A stretch of 32,331 nt of DNA from Lachnospiraceae bacterium (GTDB lineage Bacteria; Bacillota; Clostridia; Lachnospirales; Anaerotignaceae), in the NCBI GenBank assembly GCA_015057875.1, contig SVDG01000004.1:1-32331 (forward strand), written 5' to 3'. Position 1 is the first letter of the stretch; each line of letters begins with the position of its first letter. The notes under the pieces were generated by a model. The model was not told the origin of the DNA, ran no database searches, and worked only from the letters and a program-made list of their open reading frames with translations. A program made the position numbers and the translations under genes. Positions 26,355-32,331 of the stretch are shown one piece after another.

Positions 26355-27351
26355 AATAATATTGGCGATAGTCTTCGTTCTTGTTGTAACGGGAGCGGTA
26401 GGCAGATTTGTCGGTAGAAAGTATGAATATGCCGCAAGCCTTAACACGATAAATGCCTTTACGGCCCAAAGATTTGAGGATTTTTATGCTCTTGATGAAG
26501 ATAGCCTTGATATGGTGTTTATAGGCTCAAGCCATTCATACTGCAGCTTTGATCCGGCTAATTTTGATGTGCCTTCTTTCCAGATGGGTACACCCTTACA
26601 GCATCCGGACACAAGCTATTATTCGCTTTTAGAGGTGCTTGATAATCAGGACCCGGAAACAGTAGTTGTTGAGGTCTACTGGGATATGCTCGATGATGAT
26701 TTTGAGCTTAAGCAGGCAACCTCGCTTTTTGAAGTTATGCGTAACGAAAAAAGGATAGAGGACTATATTGAAAACGTGTTCCCCGAGGGAGACAGGGTGA
26801 AGTATGAAACGCCTGTTATACGCTTTCAGCAGGATTTCTTTGCATACGCTTCCTCAAGGCTCGTAAATAAGGCTAAAGCTATGTTTGGTGTAGCAGATGA
26901 GGCAGTTCCTTCATCAGCGGGCGAGGGTGTAGAGTACTATCTTGCTGACGGATATGTTTACTGCGATATAGTTATACCCGAGGCGGAATTTGATGAAACC
27001 AACCAGTTTAAAAACCTTGACGGAAAGGACTGGGAGTTTTCAAAAACGCAGAAAAAATGGCTTGAAAAAATAGTTGAGCTTTGTGATAAAAAGGATAAAA
27101 CCCTTATTTTTGTAACGGCGCCTGTTGCCAATGTGTCTATGGGCTATATAAAAAATTATGAGCTTATCCATAACAAGATAGCAGCCTTTGCACAAAGCAG
27201 AGGCGTGCCTTATATTGATTACAATATTATCAATATGGAGGAGAAAATGTTCAGCCACGAAAACTTCCGTGATGATGCACACCTTAATGACAGCGGAGTT
27301 AAGATACTTGATGCACATTTTAAGGAGTGGTTAAGTGATGTTTGTGGGTAA
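26323..27351 (+). CDS. Membrane-anchored SGNH-hydrolase-like protein, partner of MBOAT
   Basis: N-terminal TM (FKIILAIVFVLVVTGAVGRFVG), MVFIGSSHSYCSFDP (GxSxS-like block), C-terminal DDAHLNDSGVKILDAHF (DxxH-like block). Starts inside the MBOAT 3' end (32-nt overlap). Confidence 0.8.
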   Translation: MRESSSTSSFKIILAIVFVLVVTGAVGRFVGRKYEYAASLNTINAFTAQRFEDFYALDEDSLDMVFIGSSHSYCSFDPANFDVPSFQMGTPLQHPDTSYYSLLEVLDNQDPETVVVEVYWDMLDDDFELKQATSLFEVMRNEKRIEDYIENVFPEGDRVKYETPVIRFQQDFFAYASSRLVNKAKAMFGVADEAVPSSAGEGVEYYLADGYVYCDIVIPEAEFDETNQFKNLDGKDWEFSKTQKKWLEKIVELCDKKDKTLIFVTAPVANVSMGYIKNYELIHNKIAAFAQSRGVPYIDYNIINMEEKMFSHENFRDDAHLNDSGVKILDAHFKEWLSDVCG

Positions 27352-27357
27352 ATATAA

Positions 27358-27386
27358 TTGACGATAAGCGTTGATTATAGTATTAT
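27358..27386 (+). promoter_or_regulatory. Putative sigma-A promoter of glnS
   Basis: TTGACG, 17-nt spacer, TATTAT. Confidence 0.6.
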
Positions 27387-27426
27387 TTATATTGATTTAT
27401 TATTGGAATTTTTAGGGGGCATATAA

Positions 27427-29100
27427 ATGTCAGAAGAGAAAATCAGAGAAAATGATTTAAGTACCACAGGTAATTTTATCCATAGTTATATACAGGAAGA
27501 CCTTGGTGAAAATTTAAGCCATATCAACACAAGGTTCCCTCCCGAACCCAATGGCTATCTTCATATAGGTCATGCAAAATCAATATGCTTAAACTTTGGT
27601 CTTGCCAAGCTTTACGGCGGAAAATGCAACCTCCGTTTTGACGATACCAACCCCACAAAAGAGGATGTTGAGTACGTTGATTCTATTATCGAGGACGTTA
27701 AATGGCTCGGCTTTGACTGGGAGGACAGGCTTTATTTTGCATCAAGCTATTTTGATACCTACTACGATATAGCTGTTAAGCTTATTAAAGAGGGTAAAGC
27801 CTTTGTTTGTGATCTTAACGCAGAGGAAATGCGTGAATACAGAGGTACACTTTCAAAACCCGGCAAAAACAGCCCTTACCGTGACAGAAGCGTTGAGGAA
27901 AACCTTGATTTATTCGAGAGGATGAAAAAAGGCGAATTCCCTGACGGAACAAGAACTTTAAGAGCAAAAATAGATATGGCTTCCCCCAACATCAACATGA
28001 GGGATCCCGTTATTTACAGAATATCACATTCACCTCACCACAAAACAGGAAGCAAATGGTGCATCTATCCTATGTACGACTTTGCTCATCCATTAGAGGA
28101 TACTATCGAGGGTATCACTCATTCAATTTGTACAATGGAGTTTGAGGACCACAGACCTCTTTATGACTGGGTGGTTGAAAACAGCGGTCTTCCCGCAAGA
28201 CCCAGACAGATAGAGTTTGCACGCCTTGGCCTTACAAATACGGTTATGAGCAAAAGAAAGCTCCGTGCCCTTGTTGAGGAGAGCCTTGTTGACGGTTGGG
28301 ATGACCCCAGAATGCCTACTATAAGCGGCCTTCGCCGCAGAGGTGTTACACCCGAGGCTATCAGGGATTTCTGCGAGAGGATCGGTGTTTCAAAGGCAAA
28401 CAGCAAGGTTGATAGTTCACTTCTTGATCACTGTATAAGAGATGACCTTAAGGCTAAAACACCCGTTGTTATGGCTGTTCTTAAACCTCTTAAGCTCGTT
28501 ATAACAAACTATCCTGAGGGACAGATCGAGTTTATGGATATTGAAAACAATCCCGAAACAGAGGAAATGGGCGTAAGAAAAGTTCCTTTCACAAGAGAGC
28601 TTTATATAGAGCAGGATGACTTTATGGAAGAGCCTGTTAAAAAATTCTTCCGTCTTGCTCCCGGTAAAGAGGTACGCTTAAAGGGTGCTTATTATGTTAC
28701 ATGCACAGACTTTGTTAAAGACGAAAACGGCGTTGTGACAGAGGTACACTGTACTTATGACCCTGAAACAAGAAGCGGCTCCGGCTTTGAGGGAAGAAAG
28801 GTAAAAGGAACTCTTCATTGGGTAAGTGCTGATATGGCAGTTAAAGCGGTAGCTAACCTTTATGACAGCATGATGCTTGATAACCCCGATGACCCCAGCG
28901 GAGAGATGATAATGAACCCCAACTCCATAGAGGTTTGCCAGTGCTTTGTTGAGCCCTCCGTTAAGGACGCAAAACCCGGGGACAGATTCCAGTTTATGAG
29001 AAACGGATACTTCTGCGTTGATACAAAAAATACAACAAAGGATAACCTTGTATTCAACAGGATAGTTTCACTTAAAAGCTCATTTAAACCCAAAAACTAA
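27427..29100 (+). CDS. glnS: Glutaminyl-tRNA synthetase
   Basis: [121 protein letters not shown]. Confidence 0.97.
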   Translation: MSEEKIRENDLSTTGNFIHSYIQEDLGENLSHINTRFPPEPNGYLHIGHAKSICLNFGLAKLYGGKCNLRFDDTNPTKEDVEYVDSIIEDVKWLGFDWEDRLYFASSYFDTYYDIAVKLIKEGKAFVCDLNAEEMREYRGTLSKPGKNSPYRDRSVEENLDLFERMKKGEFPDGTRTLRAKIDMASPNINMRDPVIYRISHSPHHKTGSKWCIYPMYDFAHPLEDTIEGITHSICTMEFEDHRPLYDWVVENSGLPARPRQIEFARLGLTNTVMSKRKLRALVEESLVDGWDDPRMPTISGLRRRGVTPEAIRDFCERIGVSKANSKVDSSLLDHCIRDDLKAKTPVVMAVLKPLKLVITNYPEGQIEFMDIENNPETEEMGVRKVPFTRELYIEQDDFMEEPVKKFFRLAPGKEVRLKGAYYVTCTDFVKDENGVVTEVHCTYDPETRSGSGFEGRKVKGTLHWVSADMAVKAVANLYDSMMLDNPDDPSGEMIMNPNSIEVCQCFVEPSVKDAKPGDRFQFMRNGYFCVDTKNTTKDNLVFNRIVSLKSSFKPKN

Positions 29101-29106
29101 TAATGA

Positions 29107-29140
29107 GGGCGGTGCTGATAAACTTCCGGCACCGCCTTTT
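29107..29140 (+). terminator. Intrinsic terminator after glnS
   Basis: gggcggtgctgataaacttccggcaccgcctttt. Confidence 0.75.
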
Positions 29141-29161
29141 GAAATATGAAGGTGCATAAAA

Positions 29162-29959
29162 ATGGATAACAGGATCAAAATAAAAGAAAGTAAGAGCATA
29201 GCTATTAAGGTCGGAACAAGTACCATTACATATCCTAACGGAAAGCTTAATATGAGGCGCATTGGTATACTGGCAAGAGTGCTTACTGATATAAAAAACA
29301 GAGGTCTTGATGTTGTGCTTGTAACAAGCGGTGCCATAGGTGTTGGCTCAACACGCCTTGGCTTTGAAGAAAGGCCCACTCTTATGAGAGAGAAGCAGGC
29401 GGCAGCCGCAGTTGGTCAGGCTGTGCTTATGCAGATATATCAGAGCCACTTTACCGATTATAACCAGAAAGTTGCCCAGGTGCTTGTTACTAAAGACGAT
29501 ATGAGCGGAGATGAAAGAACTGAAAACATTATAAACACGTTCCACACCCTCTGGGAGATGGGTGTTATCCCTATCGTTAACGCAAACGATACGATATCTA
29601 CCGTTGAGATCGGCTTCAGCGATAACGATACCCTTGCGGCACATCTGGCATCTATTTTAAAAGTGGATACACTTGTGCTTTTTACCGATATTGACGGTAT
29701 GTATAATAAAGACCCCAAGTCAAATCCCGATGCGGTGAAGATAGATGTTATAGAAGAAATAACAGATGAGATACTTGCCATGGCGGGGGATAAGGGAAGT
29801 ACATTCAGCGTAGGCGGGATGAGTGCAAAGCTTACAGCGGCAACGGAGTGTATGGAAAATGGTATTGATATGGTAATTGCCCTTGGCGAGGACCCTGAGC
29901 TTTTATACAGCATCCTTGACGGAGAGGATGTAGGTACACTTTTTGCAGGTAAAAAATAA
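29162..29959 (+). CDS. proB: Glutamate 5-kinase (short form, no C-terminal PUA domain)
   Basis: AIKVGTSTITYPNGKLNMRRI, VTSGAIGVGSTRLGF, QVLVTKDDMSGDERTENIINTFHTLWEMGVIPIVNANDTIS, FTDIDGMYNKDPKSNPDA; 265 aa. Confidence 0.95.
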   Translation: MDNRIKIKESKSIAIKVGTSTITYPNGKLNMRRIGILARVLTDIKNRGLDVVLVTSGAIGVGSTRLGFEERPTLMREKQAAAAVGQAVLMQIYQSHFTDYNQKVAQVLVTKDDMSGDERTENIINTFHTLWEMGVIPIVNANDTISTVEIGFSDNDTLAAHLASILKVDTLVLFTDIDGMYNKDPKSNPDAVKIDVIEEITDEILAMAGDKGSTFSVGGMSAKLTAATECMENGIDMVIALGEDPELLYSILDGEDVGTLFAGKK

Positions 29960-29972
29960 AGGAGGCGTTGAT

Positions 29973-30380
29973 ATGTCATATTGTCCTTTTTGTGGAGAAA
30001 AAGTAAATGATGGAGGAAGATGCACAGGCTGCGGTTACACACCCGACAGCACAAGAAGCAGTGCAGGAAATTCTCCCTTTGGTACAGAAAAATGCAGTTA
30101 TGAAATACCCCTTTGGTTAAAGATAGTTATCATAATAGCTATACTTATGGTGAGCGGAGGCACGATAGTAGGTATTATCGCAGGTGCTGTGCTTTCAACA
30201 AGCAAGGACCCTAAATTTAAGTCTTATGGAAAATGGCTCCTTAAAACAGCGCTTATCGTACTTGTTACTAAAGTCATCCTCACAATAGTTGTGTTCATAT
30301 TTATTACGGTCATTGGTGTAACAGGTGCCGTATTTATGAGCGTGCCTGAATATACAGGTGCTTTAACATGGCTGGCTTAA
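29973..30380 (+). CDS. Small zinc-ribbon membrane protein
   Basis: MSYCPFCGEKVNDGGRCTGCGYTP followed by two hydrophobic segments. ATG 29973 follows aaaggaggcgttg, so the ORF-track start at 29943 is too early. Confidence 0.8.
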   Translation: MSYCPFCGEKVNDGGRCTGCGYTPDSTRSSAGNSPFGTEKCSYEIPLWLKIVIIIAILMVSGGTIVGIIAGAVLSTSKDPKFKSYGKWLLKTALIVLVTKVILTIVVFIFITVIGVTGAVFMSVPEYTGALTWLA

Positions 30381-30925
30381 GGGAAAGGATGCTTTCTGAA
30401 AGGGCTAAGATGGAGCAAAGCCTTAGGGAAGAAGCAAACAAAGCCATATTTGAAAACGTAATAAGTCTTAACACTTTTAAAAATGCGGGAAGCATATTTA
30501 CTTATATAAACACATCATCAGAGGCAGTAACAAAAGCTTTGATAAACCATGCCCTTGATGCAGGTAAAAAAGTGTTTGTCCCGGTCACTCTTAAGGAGAG
30601 GATCTATTTTACAGGGATAAAAAACCTTGAAGGGCTTAAAAAGAGCAAAATGGGTATATACGAGCCTGAAAGCACGGACGAAAAAGAACCGTGCGAGGGA
30701 GATGTATTTATAATACCCGGATCTGTTTTTGATAAAGCAGGACACCGCTACGGCTATGGTGCAGGCTATTATGACAGATTTTTAAGTAAATGTGCCCCTG
30801 TTTTAAAAATAGGCCTGTGCTATGATTTTCAGCTTCTTGAAAGTATTGAAACAAAGGAACACGATATAGATATGGATATTATTGTTACCGATAAAAGGAT
30901 CGTTATATGCAAGGAGGGAAGGTAA
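30368..30925 (+). CDS. 5-formyltetrahydrofolate cyclo-ligase
   Basis: FTYINTSSEAVTKALINHALDAGKKVFVPVTLKERIYF, DVFIIPGSVFDKAGHRYGYGAGYYDRFLSK, HDIDMDIIVTDKR. Confidence 0.93.
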   Translation: MAGLRERMLSERAKMEQSLREEANKAIFENVISLNTFKNAGSIFTYINTSSEAVTKALINHALDAGKKVFVPVTLKERIYFTGIKNLEGLKKSKMGIYEPESTDEKEPCEGDVFIIPGSVFDKAGHRYGYGAGYYDRFLSKCAPVLKIGLCYDFQLLESIETKEHDIDMDIIVTDKRIVICKEGR

Positions 30926-30927
30926 AA

Positions 30928-32172
30928 ATGTCAGAGCTTAAAAAGATGGGAGAAAGGGCGGCAGAGGCCTCTTATGGCTTAAGTGCTATGCTTGCACCTG
31001 AAAAAAATAAGGCATTAAGGCTTGCGGCAGAGGCTCTTTTAAACAATAAGGAAAGCATAATAGAGGCTAACAGAGCGGATATAGAAAATGCCCTTGCAAA
31101 CGGTATAAAGGGTGCCCTTATCGACAGGCTTACCCTTGATGAAAAACGTATAGAGGGCATGGCGGACGGACTTTTGCAGGTGGCCTCACTTCCTGACCCT
31201 GTAGGAGAAACTGTTGAAGGAAAAACTCTTCCTAATGGCCTTGTTATATATAAAAGAAGGGTGCCTATGGGTGTTATAGGCATAATCTATGAGGCAAGAC
31301 CAAACGTAACGGCAGATGCCTTCGGCCTTTGCTTTAAAAGCGGAAACGCCGTTATTTTAAGAGGCGGAAAGGAAGCCATAAACTCCAACAAAATGATAGT
31401 TGATATAATGAGGAAGGCTCTTAAGGAAAACGGATATAACGAGGATTGTTTACAGCTTGTTGAGAATACGGACAGAAGTTCTGCCGAGGAAATGATGCGC
31501 CTTAACGGATATATTGACGTGCTTATACCAAGAGGCGGAGCCGGGCTTATAAGGACGGTCGTTGAAAACAGCACAGTTCCCGTTATAGAAACGGGCACAG
31601 GCAACTGCCATGTTTATGTTGATAAGTCTGCTGATCTTGAAAGTGCTGTTAAAATAGTTATAAATGCAAAAACACAGCGTCCCGGCGTATGTAACGCCTG
31701 CGAAAGCCTGCTTGTGCATAAGGATATCGCAGATTTATTTATACCTATGGTAAGCGAAGCCCTTAAGGAGAAGGATGTTGAGATAAGGGGAGATGAGAAG
31801 GTATGCTCCCTTGTTTCGGGAAGCGTTAAGGCAGATGAGACGGACTGGGGATGCGAATTCCTTGATTACATCATATCCGCAAGGGTGATTGAAAATACCG
31901 ATGAAGCCATAGCCCATATAAGACGCTACGGCACAAAGCATTCCGAGTGCATAGTTACCGAGGACTATCGCGAGGCGCAGAAGTTCCTTGACAGAGTGGA
32001 TGCGGCGGCAGTATATGTAAATGCATCTACAAGGTTCACAGATGGCGGAGAATTTGGTCTTGGTGCGGAGATCGGGATAAGCACGCAGAAGCTCCACGCA
32101 AGAGGCCCTATGGGGCTTAAAGAGCTTACAACAACAAAATATATGATATACGGAAACGGACAGATAAGATAA
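30928..32172 (+). CDS. proA: Glutamate-5-semialdehyde dehydrogenase (gamma-glutamyl phosphate reductase)
   Basis: VPMGVIGIIYEARPNVTADAFGLCFKSGNAVILRGGKEAINSN, DVLIPRGGAGLIRTVVENSTVPVIETGTGNCHVYVDKSADL, QRPGVCNACESLLVH, FTDGGEFGLGAEIGISTQKLHARGPMGLKELTTTKY. ATG 30928 preferred over 30907. Confidence 0.97.
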   Translation: MSELKKMGERAAEASYGLSAMLAPEKNKALRLAAEALLNNKESIIEANRADIENALANGIKGALIDRLTLDEKRIEGMADGLLQVASLPDPVGETVEGKTLPNGLVIYKRRVPMGVIGIIYEARPNVTADAFGLCFKSGNAVILRGGKEAINSNKMIVDIMRKALKENGYNEDCLQLVENTDRSSAEEMMRLNGYIDVLIPRGGAGLIRTVVENSTVPVIETGTGNCHVYVDKSADLESAVKIVINAKTQRPGVCNACESLLVHKDIADLFIPMVSEALKEKDVEIRGDEKVCSLVSGSVKADETDWGCEFLDYIISARVIENTDEAIAHIRRYGTKHSECIVTEDYREAQKFLDRVDAAAVYVNASTRFTDGGEFGLGAEIGISTQKLHARGPMGLKELTTTKYMIYGNGQIR

Positions 32173-32179
32173 CAAAAAA

Positions 32180-32331
32180 AGCCCTGAGCTCTTAGCTACC
32201 CCCTAACAAGAAAACAAAAATTCTGGAAATGCTGATTTTTGCATCTTCTTCCTCAGTTCCCCTTGACGGCCTAAGTCAAAGGACGCCTGCGGGAAACTTC
32301 ATCGAATATGCATAAAATCATCTATTTCAGT
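32180..32331. other. Non-coding-looking tail, possible edge of a repeat/mobile element
   Basis: aaaaaagccctgagctc looks like half a terminator with no matching half. The remaining ~140 nt has no long ORF and a different composition. The minus strand at the extreme end reads ...EIDDFMHIR*. Confidence 0.3.

Noticed and set aside
29458-30054. 198-aa minus-strand ORF over proB
   Set aside because: Antisense to a confidently identified proB; Ser/Ile-rich composition typical of a shadow ORF.
31735-32175. 146-aa minus-strand Cys/Tyr-rich ORF over proA
   Set aside because: Antisense shadow ORF of proA.
1-32331. CRISPR array, tRNA/rRNA genes, toxin-antitoxin or phage-defence operon
   Set aside because: No regularly spaced repeats, no tRNA-like cloverleaf signatures noticed, and no gene with defence-family motifs; pcrA and ligA are in a standard housekeeping context.

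Overview
This window looks like an ordinary chromosomal segment from a low-to-mid-GC Firmicute (Clostridia, Lachnospirales-like by gene content and codon habit). It is densely packed with housekeeping genes: mogA/moaB (cut by the left edge), a cation P-type ATPase split by an apparent 1-nt frameshift, tyrS with a Tyr T-box leader, pepT plus a PflA-like radical SAM protein, a YerC/TrpR-like regulator followed by pcrA and ligA, folC with a small unlisted ORF and a Zn-ribbon/TPR membrane protein, a GHL10-type hydrolase, a MATE transporter, ACT-protein/hom/thrB/lysC, htpG with a perfect CIRCE element, an MBOAT/SGNH pair, glnS, and proB/Zn-ribbon/5-FTHF cyclo-ligase/proA. I see no CRISPR array, tRNA, rRNA, prophage or recognisable defence system. 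The most interesting signals are regulatory. The P-type ATPase has a consensus sigma-A promoter (TTGACA-17-TATAAT) whose spacer is almost entirely a perfect 7-1-7 Fur-type box (TGATAATAATTATCA), followed by a yybP-ykoY (Mn2+) riboswitch with an intrinsic terminator. This would be a two-input metal gate, upstream of an ATPase gene that is frameshifted just before its DKTGT motif. Other regulatory points are a MarR-like palindrome cluster over the MATE promoter and a CIRCE element embedded in the stop-codon region of the gene upstream of htpG. The last ~150 bp looks unlike the rest and may be the end of a repeat or mobile element. All assignments come from reading the sequence; no searches were run.
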